The notes below the pieces were generated by a model. That model searched no databases and had not been told where the DNA came from. It worked only from the letters and a program-made list of their open reading frames with translations. A DNA stretch of 64,000 nucleotides, taken from the NCBI GenBank assembly GCA_023614405.1, contig CM042688.1, forward strand, positions 378,125,331 to 378,189,330. The letters are read 5' to 3'. Source of the stretch: Avena insularis. Taxonomy: Eukaryota; Streptophyta; Magnoliopsida; Poales; Poaceae. Shown one piece after another: positions 1 through 13,100 of the stretch; the stretch's first letter is position 1, and each line of letters opens with the position of its first letter. A program made the position numbers and the translations under genes.

Positions 1-2967
1 GATGCAACTTCTGCCACACTAGTGTAACATGGAATGTGGAAGCTGCTTTCGTAGGTGTTTTTGGTCTCTGTGACCATGTTTTAACACATGGATCCACTAG
101 AGTCATTGCATGTGTTCTTTTCCCTAAACCACATTGATCCACCAGTGTCATTGCATATGTTTTTTCCAAAACCACATTGATCCACATGACCACGCACACT
201 CTAGTAGATTTTGTGGTGCAACTTCTTCCACACTGGTACAACATGCAATGTGGAAGCTACTTTCCTATCTGTTTTTCGTCTCCGTGACCATGGTTTGACA
301 CATGGATCCACTAGAGTCATTACATGTGTTCTTTTCACTAAACCACATTGATCCACTAGTGTCATTGCATGTGTTTTTACAAAACCACATTGATCCACAT
401 GACCATGCACACTCTAGTAGATTCTGTGGTGCAACTTCTGCCACACTAGTATAAAATGCAATGTGGAAGCTGCTTTCCTATGTGTTTTTGGTCTTTGTGA
501 CCATGGTTTGACACATGGATCCACTAGAGTCATTGCATGTGTTCTTTTCCCTAAACCACATTGATCCACTAGTGTCATTGCATGTGTTATTTTCCTAAAC
601 CACATTGATCCACATGACCACACACACTCCAGTGGATTTTGTGATGCAACTTCTGCCAGACTAGTGCAACATGCAATGTGGAAGCTTTTTTCCAATGTGT
701 TTTTGTCTTCGTGACCATGGTTTGACACATGGATCTAGTAGAATCATTGCATGTGTTATTTTCCCTAAACCACATTGATCCACTAGTATCATTGCATGTG
801 TTCATTTCAAAAACCACATTGATCCATATGACCACACACACTCTAGTGGATTCTGTGATGCAACTTCTGCCACACTGGAGCCACATGCAATGTGGAAGCT
901 ACTTTCCAATGTGTTTTTGGTCTCTATGACCATGGTTTGACACATGGATCCACTAAAGTCATTGCATGTGTTCTTTTGCTAAAATCACATTGATCTACTA
1001 GTGTCATTGCATGTGTTATTTTCCTAAACCACATTGATCCACATGAAACACACACTGCAGTGCATTCTATGATGCAACTTCTGCCACACTGGTGCAACAT
1101 GGAATGTGGAAGCTTCTTTCCTAGGTGTTTTGGTCCCTGTGACCATGGTTTGACACATGGATCCACTAGAGTCATTGCATGTGCTCTTTTGCTAAAACCA
1201 CATTGATCCACTAGTCTCATTGTGTGTGTTCTTTTCCAAAACCACATTGTTCCAAATGACCACACAACCTCCAGTGGATTCTGTGATGAAACTTCTGCCA
1301 CACAGGTGCAACATGCAATGTGGAAGCTGCTTTCCAATGTGTTTTTGGTCTTTGTGACCATGGTTGGACACATGGATCCACCATAGTCATTGCATGTGTT
1401 CTTTTCCCTAAACCAAATTGTTCCACTAGTGTTATTGCCTGTGTTTTTTTCTTCCAAAACCACATTGATCCACATGACCACACACACTCATAGTCATTGC
1501 ATGTGTTCTTTTCCCTAAACCAAATTGTTCCACTAGTGTTATTGCCTGTGTTTTTTTCTTCCAAAACCACATTGATCCACATGACCACACACACTCTAGT
1601 GGATTATGTGGTGCAACTTCTGCCGCACTAGTGCAACATGCAATGTGGAAGCTGATTTCCTATGTGTTTTTGGTCTCTATGACCATGGTTTGACACATGG
1701 ATCCAGTAGAGTCATTGCATGTACTCTTTTACTAAAACCACATTGATCCACTAGTGTCATGGCTTGTGTTCTTTTTCAAAACCACATTGATCCGCCTGAC
1801 CACACACACTCTAGTGGATTCTGTGATGCAACTTCTGCCACACTCGAGCCACATGCAATGTGGAAGCTACTTTCCAATGTGTTTTTGGTCTCTATGACCA
1901 TGGTTTGACACATGGATCCACTAAAGTCATTGCATGTGTTCTTTTGCTAAAACCACATTGATCCACTAGTGTCATTGCATGTGTTATTTTCCTAAACCAC
2001 ATTGATCCACATGAAACACACACTGCAGTGCATTCTGTGATGCAACTTCTGCCACACTAGTGCAACATGGAATGTGGAAGCGGCTTTCCTAGGTGTTTTT
2101 GGTCTCTATGACCATGGTTTGACACAACTGGATTCACTAGAGTCATTACATGTGTTCTTTTCCCTAAACCACAGTTATCCACTAGTGTAGTTGCATGTGT
2201 TCTTTTCCAAAAGCACATTGATCCACATGACCACACACACTCTAGTGGATTATGTGGTGCAACTTCTGCCACACTAGTGCAACATGCAATGTGGAAGCTG
2301 CTTTCCTATGTGTTTTTTCGCTCAGTGACCATGGTTTGACACATGGATCCACTAGAGTTATTACATGTGTTCTTTTCCCTAAACCACATTGATCCACTAG
2401 TGTCATTGCATGTGTTCTTTTCCAAAACCACATTGATCCACATGACCACACATACTCCAATGGATTCTTTAGTGCAACTTCTTCAACACTATCGCAACAT
2501 GCAATGTGCTAGCTTCTTTCCTATGTGTTTTTCTTCTCAGTGACCATGGTTTGACACATGGAACACTAGAGTCATTCAATGTGTTATTTTCCTATTACCA
2601 TATTGATCCACTAGTGTCATTGCATGTGTGCTATTCCTAAACCACATTCATCAACACGACCACACAAACTCCAGTGGATTATGTGGTGCAACTTCTGCCA
2701 CGCTGGTGCAACATGCAATGTGGAAGCTGGTTTCCTATGTGTTTTTTGTCTCCGTCACCATGGTTTGACATATGGATCCACTAGAGTCACTACATGTGTT
2801 CTTTTCCCTAAACAACATTGATCCACTAGTGTCATTGCATGTGTTCTTTTCCTAAACCACATTGATCCACATGACCATAGACACTCTAGTGGATTCTGTG
2901 ATGCAACTTCTACCACACTGCTGCACCACGCAATGTGGAAGCTGCTTTCCTTTGAGTTTTTGGTCTT
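1..2967. repeat. Satellite segmental duplication, copy 1
   Basis: This stretch recurs almost base for base at 4460-8180, first at offset 4459 and, after the local expansion described separately, at offset 5213. Copies differ by occasional single bases. The match ends near 2967/8180, where the monomers become different variants. Copy 1 has one extra 107-bp tandem piece near 1490-1596 that copy 2 lacks. Confidence 0.9.
1383..1597. repeat. 107-bp out-of-register tandem duplication inside a satellite monomer
   Basis: The piece running from CATAGTCATTGCATGTG through CACATGACCACACACACTC occurs twice in direct succession here but only once at the equivalent place in the second copy (5842-5950). The offset between the copies drops from 4459 to 4352 across it. 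It adds half a monomer, so it breaks the ~214-bp register. Confidence 0.85.
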
Positions 2968-4459
2968 TGTGACCATGGTTTGACACATGGATCTACTAGA
3001 ATCATTGCATGTGTTCTTTTCCCTACACCACATTGATCCACTAGTGTCATTGCATGTGTTCTTTTCCAAAACCACATTGATCCACATTATCACACACACT
3101 CTAGTGGATTCCGTGATGCAACTTCTGCCACACTGGTGCAACATGCAATGTGGAAGCTGCGTTCCTATGTGTTTTTGGTCTTTGTGACCATGGTTTGACA
3201 CATGCATCCACTAGAATCATTGCGTGTGTTATTTTCCCTAAACCACATTGATCCACTAGTGTCATTTCATGTGTTACTTTCCTAAACCACATTGATCCAC
3301 ATGACCACACACACTCTAGTTGATTCTGTGGTGCACTTTTTCCACACTGGTGCAACATGCAATGTGGAAGTTGCTTTCCCATGTGTTTTTTGTCTCTATG
3401 ACCATGGTTTGATACATGGCTCCACCAAAGTCATTGCATGTGTTCTTTTCCCTAAACCACATTGATCCACCAGTGTCATTGCATGTGTTCTTTTCCAAAA
3501 CCACATTGATCCATATGACAACACACACTCTATTAGATTCTGTGGTGCAACTTCTGCCACACGGGTACAACATTGGTTCACTAGTGTCATTGCATGTGTT
3601 CTTTTTACAAAACCACATTAATTCACATGACCACACACACTCCAGCGGATTCTGTGATGCACTTCTGCCACAATGGTGCAACAGGCAATGTGGAAGCTAC
3701 TTTTCTATGTGTTTTTGGTCTCTATGACCATGGTTTGACACATGGATCCACTAGAGTAAGTGCATGTGTTCTTTTCACTAAACCACATTGATTCACCATT
3801 GTCATTGCATGTGTTCTTCTACAAAACCACATTGATCCACATGACCACAGACACTCCAGCGGATTCCATGACACACTCCTGCCACACTGGTACAACAGGT
3901 AATGTTTAATCTAGTTTCCTATGTGTTTTTCATTTTTGTGACCCTGGTACGACAAATGGATCCACTAGAGTCATTGCATGTGTTATTTTCCCTAAACCAC
4001 ATTGATCCACCAGTGCCATTGCATGTGTTTTTTTCCAAAACCACATTGATCCACATGACCACGCACACTCTGGTAGACTCTGTGGTCCAACTTCTGCCAC
4101 ACTAGTACAACATGCAATGTGGAAGCTCCTTTCCTATGTGTTTTGACAATGGTTTTGACACATGGATCCTCTAGAGTCATTGCATGTGTTCTTTTCCCTA
4201 CACCACATTGATCGACTAGTGTCATTGCATGTGTTCTCTTCCAAAACCACATTGATCCACATTACCACATACACTCGAGTGGATTCCGTGATGCAACTTC
4301 TACCACACTGGTGCAACATGCAATGTGGAAGCTACTTTCCAATGTGTTTTGGGTCTCTATGACCATGGTTTGACACATGGATACACTAGTGTCATTGCAT
4401 GTGTTATTTTCCTACACCACATTGATCCACATTACGACACACACTTCAGTGGATTCTGT

Positions 4460-7400
4460 GATGCAACTTCTGCCACACTAGTGTAACATGGAATGTGGAA
4501 GCTGCTTTCGTAGGTGTTTTTGGTCTCTGTGACCATGTTTTAACACATGGATCCACTAGAGTCATTGCATGTGTTCATTTCCCTAAACCACATTGATCCA
4601 CCAGTGTCATTGCATGTGTTTTTTCCAAAACCACATTGATCCACATGACCACGCACACTCTAGTAGATTTTGTGGTGCAACTTCTTCCACACTGGTACAA
4701 CATGCAATGTGGAAGCTACTTTCCTATCTGTTTTTCGTCTCTGTGACCATGGTTTGACACATGGATCCACTAGAGTCATTGCATGTGTTCTTTTCACTAA
4801 ACCACATTGATCCACTAGTGTCATTGCATGTGTTTTTACAAAACCACATTGATCCACATGACCATGCACACTCTAGTAGATTCTGTGGTGCAACTTCTGC
4901 CACACTAGTATAAAATGCAATGTGGAAGCTGCTTTCCTATGTGTTTTTGGTCTTTGTGACCATGGTTTGACACATGGATCCACTAGAGTCATTGCATGTG
5001 TTCTTTTCCCTAAACCACATTGATCCACTAGTGTCATTGCATGTGTTATTTTCCTAAACCACATTGATCCACATGACCACACACACTCCAGTGGATTTTG
5101 TGATGCAACTTCTGCCAGACTAGTGCAACATGCAATGTGGAAGCTTTTTTCCAATGTGTTTTTGTCTTCGTGACCATGGTTTGACACATGGATCTAGTAG
5201 AATCATTGCATGTCTTATTTTCCCTAAACCACATTGATCCACTAGTATCATTGCATGTGTTCATTTCAAAAACCACATTGATCCATATGACCACACACAC
5301 TCTAGTGGATTCTGTGATGCAACTTCTGCCACACTGGAGCCACATGCAATGTGGAAGCTACTTTCCAATGTGTTTTTGGTCTCTATGACCATGGTTTGAC
5401 ACATGCATCCACTAAAGTCATTGCATGTGTTCTTTTGCTAAAATCACATTGATCCACTAGTGTCATTGCATGTGTTATTTTCCTAAACCACATTGATCCA
5501 CATGAAACACACACTGCAGTGCATTCTATGATGCAACTTCTGCCACACTGGTGCAACATGGAATGTGGAAGCTTCTTTCCTAGGTGTTTTGGTCCCTGTG
5601 ACCATGGTTTGACACATGGATCCACTAGAGTCATTGCATGTGCTCTTTTGCTAAAACCACATTGATCCACTAGTCTCATTGTGTGTGTTCTTTTCCAAAA
5701 CCACATTGTTCCAAATGACCACACACCCTCCAGTGGATTCTGTGATGAAACTTCTGCCACACAGGTGCAACATGCAATGTGGAAGCTGCTTTCCAATGTG
5801 TTTTTGGTCTTTGTGACCATGGTTGGACACATGGATCCACCATAGTCATTGCATGTGTTCTTTTCCCTAAACCAAATTGTTCCACTAGTGTTATTGCCTG
5901 TGTTTTTTTCTTCCAAAACCACATTGATCCACATGACCACACACACTCTAGTGGATTATGTGGTGCAACTTCTGCCGCACTAGTGCAACATGCAATGTGG
6001 AAGCTGATTTCCTATGTGTTTTTGGTCTCTATGACCATGGTTTGACACATGGATCCAGTAGAGTCATTGCATGTACTCTTTTACTAAAACCACATTGATC
6101 CACTAGTGTCATGGCTTGTGTTCTTTTTCAAAACCACATTGATCCGCCTGACCACACACACTCTAGTGGATTCTGTGATGCAACTTCTGCCACACTCGAG
6201 CCACATGCAATGTGGAAGCTACTTTCCAATGTGTTTTTGGTCTCTATGACCATGGTTTGACACATGGATCCACTAAAGTCATTGCATGTGTTCTTTTGCT
6301 AAAATCACATTGATCCACTAGTGTGATTGCATGTGTTATTTTCCTAAACCACATTGATCCACATGAAACACACACTACAGTGCATTCAATGATGCAACTT
6401 CTGCCACACTGGTACAACATGGAATGTGGAAGCTTCTTTCCTAGGTGTTTTGGTCCCTATGACCATGGTTTGACACATGGATCCACTAGAGTCATTGCAT
6501 ATGCTCTTTTGCTAAAACCACATTGATCCACTAGTCTCATTGTGTGTGTTCTTTTCCAAAACCACATTGTTCCAAATGACCACACACCCTCCAGTGGATT
6601 CTATGATGAAACTTCTGCCACACAGGTGCAACATGCAATGTGGAAGCTGCTTTCCAATGTGTTTTTGGTCCTTGTGACCATGGTTGGACACATGGATCCA
6701 CCATAGTCATTGCATGTGTTCTTTTCCCTAAACCAAATTGTTCCACTAGTGTCATTGCCTGTGTTTTTTTCTTCCAAAACCACATTGATCCATATGACCA
6801 CACACACTCTAGTGGATTATGTGGTGCAACTTCTGCCGCACTAGTGCAACATGCAATGTGGAAGCTGATTTCCTATGTGTTTTTGGTCTCTATGACCATG
6901 GTTTGACACATGGATCCAGTAGAGTCATTGCATGTACTCTTTTACTAAAACCACATTGATCCACTAGTGTCATGGCTTGTGTTCTTTTTCAAAACCACAT
7001 TGATCTGCCTGACCACACACACTCTAGTGGATTCTGTGATGCAACTTCTGCCACACTGGAGCCACATGCAATGTGGAAGCTACTTTCCAATGTGTTTTTG
7101 GTCTCTATGACCATGGTTTGACACATGGATCCACTAAAGTCATTGCATGTGTTCTTTTGCTAAAACCACATTGATCCACTAGTGTCATTGCATGTGTTAT
7201 TTTCCTAAACCACATTGATCCACATGAAACACACACTGCAGTGCATTCTGTGATGCAACTTCTGCCACACTAGTGCAACATGGAATGTGGAAGCGGCTTT
7301 CCTAGGTGTTTTTGGTCTCTATGACCATGGTTTGACACAACTGGATTCACTAGAGTCATTACATGTGTTCTTTTCCCTAAACCACAGTTATCCACTAGTG

Positions 7401-8180
7401 TAGTTGCATGTGTTCTTTTCCAAAAGCACATTGATCCACATGACCACACACACTCTAGTGGATTATGTGGTGCAACTTCTGCCACACTAGTGCAACATGC
7501 AATGTGGAAGCTGCTTTCCTATGTGTTTTTTCGCTCAGTGACCATGGTTTGACACATGGATCCACTAGAGTTATTACATGTGTTCTTTTCCCTAAACCAC
7601 ATTGATCCACTAGTGTCATTGCATGTGTTCTTTTCCAAAACCACATTGATCCACATGACCACACATACTCCAATGGATTCTTTAGTGCAACTTCTTCAAC
7701 ACTATCGCAACATGCAATGTGCTAGCTTCTTTCCTATGTGTTTTTCTTCTCAGTGACCATGGTTTGACACATGGAACACTAGAGTCATTCAATGTGTTAT
7801 TTTCCTATTACCATATTGATCCACTAGTGTCATTGCATGTGTGCTATTCCTAAACCACATTCATCAACACGACCACACAAACTCCAGTGGATTATGTGGT
7901 GCAACTTCTGCCACGCTGGTGCAACATGCAATGTGGAAGCTGGTTTCCTATGTGTTTTTTGTCTCCGTCACCATGGTTTGACATATGGATCCACTAGAGT
8001 CACTACATGTGTTCTTTTCCCTAAACAACATTGATCCACTAGTGTCATTGCATGTGTTCTTTTCCTAAACCACATTGATCCACATGACCATAGACACTCT
8101 AGTGGATTCTGTGATGCAACTTCTACCACACTGCTGCACCACGCAATGTGGAAGCTGCTTTCCTTTGAGTTTTTGGTCTC
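4460..8180. repeat. Satellite segmental duplication, copy 2 (expanded)
   Basis: Second copy of 1-2967. It lacks the 107-bp extra piece of copy 1 and carries one additional 861-bp (four-monomer) block, so it is about 750 bp longer. The order of distinctive variant monomers, for example the one with ACAACTGGATTCAC at 2125 and 7338, is otherwise the same. Confidence 0.9.
5521..7242. repeat. 861-bp four-monomer unit in two tandem copies
   Basis: 5521-6381 and 6382-7242 are near-identical at a constant offset of 861 bp, which is four monomers. Landmarks repeated in both are the AAACACACACT(G/A)CAGTGCATTC junction, the monomer with TCCAAATGACCACACACCCTCC, and the one with TGCCTGTGTTTTTTTCTTCC. The unduplicated form is the single block at about 1062-2029 of copy 1. 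Confidence 0.88.
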
Positions 8181-9111
8181 TGTGACCATGGTTTGACACA
8201 TGGATCCACCAGCGTCATTGCATGTGTTTTGTTCCCTAAACCACATTGATCCACCAGTGTCATTTCATGTGTTCTTTTCCAAAACCACATTGATCCACAT
8301 GAGCACACACACTCCATTGGATTCTGTAGTGCAACTTCTGCCACGCTGGTGCAACATTAATTGTGGAAGTTGCTTTCCTATGCATTTTTGGTTTCTATGA
8401 CCATGGTTTGACACATGTATCCACTAAAATCATTGTGTGTGTTCTTTTTCCTAAACCACATTGATCGACAAGTGTCATTGCATGTGTACTTTCGAAAACC
8501 ACATTGATCCACATGACCACACACACTCGAGTGTATTCTTTGGTGCAACTTTCACCACGCTGGTGCAACATGCAATGTGGAAGCTGCTTCCCGATGTGTT
8601 TTTGGTCTTCATAACCATGGTTTGACGAATGGATCCACTAGTCATTGCATGTGTTCTTTTCCCTAAACCACATTGATCCACTAGTGTTAATGCATGTGTT
8701 CTTTTCCTAAACCACATTGATCCAGATGACCACACAGACACGAATGGATTCTGTGATGCAACTTTTGTCACACTGGTGCAACTTGCAATATGGAAGCCGC
8801 TTTCCTATGTGTTTTTGGTGTTTGTGACCATGGTTTGACACATGGGTGCACTAGAGTCATTGAATGTGTTTTTCCCTAAACGACATTGCTCCAACAGTGT
8901 CATTTCATGTGTTCTCTTCCAAAACCACATTGATCCACATGACCACACACACTCTAGTGGATTCTTTCGTGCAACTTTTGCCATGCGGGTGCAACATGCA
9001 ATGTGGAAGTTGCTTTCCTATATGTTTTTGGTCTACGTAACCATGGTTTGACACATGGATCCACTAGTCATTGCATGTGTTCTTTTCCCTAAACCACATG
9101 GATGGACTAGA

Positions 9112-9116
9112 GTCAT
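9112..9116. repeat. Target-site duplication of element A, left (GTCAT)
   Basis: GTCAT lies directly before the left LTR and is repeated directly after the right LTR at 21746-21750. The satellite flanks join at this 5-bp word, showing that element A is one insertion into the array. Confidence 0.9.
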
Positions 9117-9619
9117 TGTCGTCGGATTGATGACAAGTACGCCATGAGGGGGTCCTCGAGGCGTGCGGAAGAGAGGGGGGTGAGACGTATGGTATTCCGG
9201 GATGGTGAGCACACAAGTTTACCCAGGTTCGAATCCGCCAGCTTTGGACGGATCCTACTCCTGCTAGCAATCCACTAATACGGCAGAGCCGGAATATGGG
9301 TTACAAAGGTTTCGCTTGTGCGAGTTGAGGGTCTAAAGTATTGGGTGTTATCTGGTGCCCTAAAGGCTCTCCCTAGGATGGCTTATATAGAGATCCGGCC
9401 TAGGGTTTATAGGAGAGATCTATCCGGCTACGACTAAGAGTCTGTTACAAGTAACATTTATGGGCCTAAGTCGGTAAGTCTTCTGGGCCTTCCCGTAGCC
9501 GGATTGGACTCCGTCTTCTCTCCCTGACTGGGCCGCCCGTGAAGCAAAGCTCTAACCCGAAGTGGGCCACCCTGGTCAGTGAGGAACTGTGAGGATACCC
9601 GGAAAGTATATCCCCAAGA
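9117..9619 (-). repeat. Element A 3' LTR (left)
   Basis: Reverse-complemented LTR running TGTCGTCGGATTGATGAC to TATCCCCAAGA. The element-strand start should be TGTTGGGG, so one base has changed. Compared with the right LTR it lacks about 19 bp at AGAGTCTGTTA/CAAGTAAC, but keeps a ~22-bp piece (CCTAAAGGCTCTCCCTAGGATGG) that the right LTR has lost. Confidence 0.92.
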
Positions 9620-9630
9620 GCAGCCCCTGG
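9620..9630 (-). other. Element A polypurine tract
   Basis: The minus strand reads CCAGGGGCTGC directly before the 3' LTR. The same place in element X reads CGGGGGCTGC (39811-39820). Confidence 0.75.
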
Positions 9631-10034
9631 AGGCCTCCATGATCCAAAGACGGATTTTATCATCATCTAGCTTGATCTTTGGCTTGTAGAATCTTGAAGG
9701 GTTCCTGAAACTTCACAACAAAAAGATACGATCCGGGTCTTAAAAATAAGTTGGACCTTGCAATTGGTTACTCGGATTTTCCAGCTCACTTTTAAACTAA
9801 GCCGGAATTTGGTCTCTAACGCCACCTGACACAAGCATGGTCAAGTCACGTCATCTGACAGACGTTTCGTCAGCACGACCGTTGGTTGGTCCGCGGTTCG
9901 CAGAACCGAGGCACCGTTTCAATGCGTGCATGGAGATCGAGGTGACGCAATCATCGCGCGGGCCCTTCCCAGTTCTTTCCACGACGCGTGGCGGTTACAC
10001 TGTAGCGTTCGCACAATCTTGGCGCAGGTAGGTG
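9631..10034. other. Non-coding stretch between 3' LTR and antisense gene of element A
   Basis: No convincing reading frame. It would hold the upstream region of the antisense gene; homologous sequence lies between the antisense ATG and the 3' LTR in X (39440-39810) and D (48440-48850). The short frame starting near 9837 is not kept in the other copies. Confidence 0.6.
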
Positions 10035-10042
10035 GATATAAG
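10035..10042 (+). promoter_or_regulatory. TATA box of the antisense gene (element A)
   Basis: GATATAAG lies about 150 bp upstream of the antisense ATG at 10186. The minus strand of X reads GATATATGG and that of D reads GATATAAGTGG at the equivalent place, so the motif is kept in three copies. Grande elements of maize are reported to drive their accessory gene from its own promoter, which fits. Promoter activity is inferred. Confidence 0.55.
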
Positions 10043-10185
10043 GGGTTTAGATTTCTTCTTCTCCTTTCCACCAGTCCCTTGCCGTTTCTTTCCTCACAAT
10101 CCTCCTGCGCGCACAGAGCCTCCTCGTTCTCCCTCCACAAAGGTCCTAGCGCTGCCCCTTTAAGGTCACCCTTCCACCGAAGAAA

Positions 10186-13100
10186 ATGGCTTCATCTTCT
10201 TCCTCCAGTTTGGCAGCGGCAGCAGTGGCGGCGAAGGCAGAAGCAGCAGCAGAGAAAGAAAACTACAGGGGAATCTGGATCCCCTGCGCTCTCGACAAAG
10301 CAATCCTTAAGAACATGGAGAAGGAGGGGCTCCTCGCCGCCGGCAACTGGCGGAGCGGCTCCGGCGAGACCGTCCCTAATCCGACCGAGGGCGAGCGCGT
10401 CCACTTCAGCACCCATCTGGACCGAGGTTTGTCCTTTCCTCCCTCGGAGTTCTTCTCCGAGGTGATTGACCAGTATGGAGTTCAACTCCACAATCTTCCT
10501 CCCAAGTTCATTCTAGAGATGAGCGCATATGATGTGCTTTGCAAGGGCTTTCTCGGCATTAGGCCGAGTTTTCTTCTCTTCTTTACTTTCATGTTCGGAG
10601 GAATTCCATCACTGCCGGTGTTCCTTAAATCACCGGCACCATTAGTTTTTCTCTTAGACGAGACCAGGCATATCCCAAAATTTCTGCCAGTGACTCGGTC
10701 AAACAATGGCCAGCCACTTTTTTCTATCATTGGGATATTCCGGCTCCCGGCAAAGCTTTTGCCGGCTTTTGTCGACGGAGCCGCCACGGCCCAACCTTCC
10801 TAGGACAAGGCTGCTCCGGCTCTCACAGATGATCTGATCCTCGCTAAGAGGCGAATCGAATATCTGATCAAGCACAAAGTGCGAAGGATCCGACTTGGTC
10901 GATCTTTGGGTCTCATGCGGATCCAGCCACTTGATTACCACGGGATAGCGATGCATTCCGTCTTCCCTAACCGACTCCCTCCGCATCAGCCCCAAATCCT
11001 ACACCACTCAGGGCTACATAACCCAGATCAAGTGGATGATCAAGGAGCGGATTGAGAGGCGGATTCCAAAGGTTTCTGTGGACATGCACTCAGCGGAAAA
11101 CCCCGTGGTTCCGGTAAGCTTTTATCCTCACATCTTTTATGTGTTCCTATCTTCGAGTTACATTGCAATGCTGATATGTTTTCTTGTTTTCAGCTTGCTG
11201 ACATCCCCGAGTCGGAACTTGCTCCGCTCGAAGGATACCCTCCGGAGTTCTCTCAGGAGGTGGAAGTGGTTCCACTGCCGGATCTTGCGCTCAAGAAGCG
11301 CAAAGCTCCGACAGTAGCAGTTGGCACAAAGGAGGTGCCAGTCGTGAAGAGGTAACCGTCTGTCACAACTTTTCCGCCTTTGTTGTTTACTCAAGTTTCT
11401 TTCCGAGATGTCATGTTTCTGACTTTAATACTCTCTCAGAGCAAAATCAATCATCAAGGGCAAGGGGAAGGGGACTTCTTCGAAGCCCTTGCGCCAGACG
11501 AAGCTTACAATAGCTTCCCCTGCCGTGGCTCCTCCGACTCCGGTCCCTCAACCTTCTGCAACTCCGGCGATCATCCCTTCTCTGGTGATTGCAGAAGATC
11601 CGGCTCCTCAAGCGGAGCCGACGATCCTTGGGTCGCATACTGGCATCACCACCAGTGCGTCAGCTCAAGATAAGGGTGAACCCTCTTCGGGTAATGATCC
11701 CTCGGCTGAAGTCTTCGCTGACAACCTCCTCAACAATCTGGGTCTTGCCAAATTTGGCCTGACTCGGAAATCTGCAGAGGAGATCCAGCGGCTGGCCAGG
11801 CAAGTCCTGGACAAAAGCCATTTATCCCCCGAAGAGGAGGCGCAAGAAGAAGAGGACGTCAAGTTCTCCGACCTTCTTACTCAAGTACGCCTTCGTGACG
11901 AGAGGATCAGGACTAGCGAGCTTCCAACAGCTCTAGTGATCCCTCTTACTCTCACCGAGAAGGTGGCAGCTGAAGTAAACGCGGGTTTAGACAAACTCAC
12001 CCGCGAGCAATATGTAAGTCGGAATTCCAACTCTTGTTTTTACATTATGTTATATCATATCCTCTAGCCCCCAAGCATGAAGTAGGATATAGAATCCGAG
12101 TTTATGCTTTTTTTAGGATGCCAAAGAACAAACTAGTGTAGCCCCCAAGGCTCGTGCTGATATTTAGTAAAAATATTAGCCCGAGTCTTAAGTAGCTTTC
12201 TGACTTTGGGTATTCTGACTTACAGAAAGTATGTTCCCATAACCAGGAATTATTGTCCAATGTCTGTAATAAGCGGCGAGAGATCAAATCTCTCCTGCTT
12301 AAAAATGTTGAGCTCAAGGTGGCCAAGGATGAAGCCGAAGGTAAACATTTCGAGATTCAAACCTTGCCTTTTGCTTTTTAATGTCGAATTTTTCTGAACT
12401 GTTGTTCTTTTTTGACTTACAGCGTTGGTGAAACAATCCATCGCTATGATTGAAGAGGCCGAGAACCTCAAGACCTTGGTGGTGGCGAACAAAGGACTTC
12501 GCCAAGAGCTGGAAAAGCTCAAGGTGGATCATGAAACGAGCATAGCTCAAGTCTTGGAATCCTCCTCCATGGCCACTGAAGAGCGCGATCGCAAGATTGC
12601 CGCTCAAGATAAAGTTACTCGGACCTCGAGAATGAGGTTGACAGAGATAAGGATATCTCCCAAGCACTCCGGGCTGAACTCCAGAGTCTCCAGGAGGAGA
12701 AAGCCAAGATTGACGACGTCATTCTTGGTAAGTTCCATCTATCTGACTTATCATTTCTTCGACTTTTATCAATGTTGGTTTTTACTTATCTTCATTTTGT
12801 GTATAGGTCCTCTGAACTTGACGGACTCCTCCTCGTCCGAGCCTCGCACTCACCGGCTTACCCAAGTCGATGATTTTATTCATGACTACCGCCAATCCCT
12901 TGAGGATATTGGCGAGTCTCTCAGGATTCCGGACATGCCAAGCATGTCGGATTTCCAGGTGCGGGAGAAGGCCAAGGAGATGCCGCAGCTCGTTAGGGAC
13001 TGGAACATGTCCTACACGCGGACTGCCGCGCAGAATGCCCTCTCCATCGTCATGAGCCACCATGGAAACATGGAAATATGGCAAGTGACTAAAGGGTACT

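Larger units (their letters stand above)
1..9116. repeat. BamHI-type ~214-bp satellite array, block I
   Basis: About 42 head-to-tail monomers. Successive GGATCC sites fall at 304, 517, 731, 946 and 1159, giving a period of 213-215 bp. Each monomer starts GGATCCACTAGAG, holds two ~45-bp sub-repeats ending ACCACATTGATCCA, then a unique half with CCACACACACTCTAGTGGATT, TGCAACATGCAATGTGG and GACCATGGTTTGACACATGG. Most monomers keep BamHI, NcoI (CCATGG) and SpeI (ACTAGT) sites. Monomers from about 8180 onward are more diverged and carry small deletions, as expected near an array edge. Long reading frames occur in all frames on both strands but follow the repeat and are not genes. I cannot match it to a named satellite family. 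Confidence 0.95.

Noticed and set aside
201..8771. Dozens of 60-190-codon ORFs on both strands of block I (and of blocks II and III)
   Set aside because: They repeat with the satellite period, occur in all frames and change frame when the period is 214 rather than 213 bp. They reflect a stop-poor repeat, not genes.
9837..10465. Plus-strand ORFs 9837-10031 and 9926-10465
   Set aside because: They lie upstream of or overlap exon 1 of the antisense gene in another frame, and are not kept in X or D.
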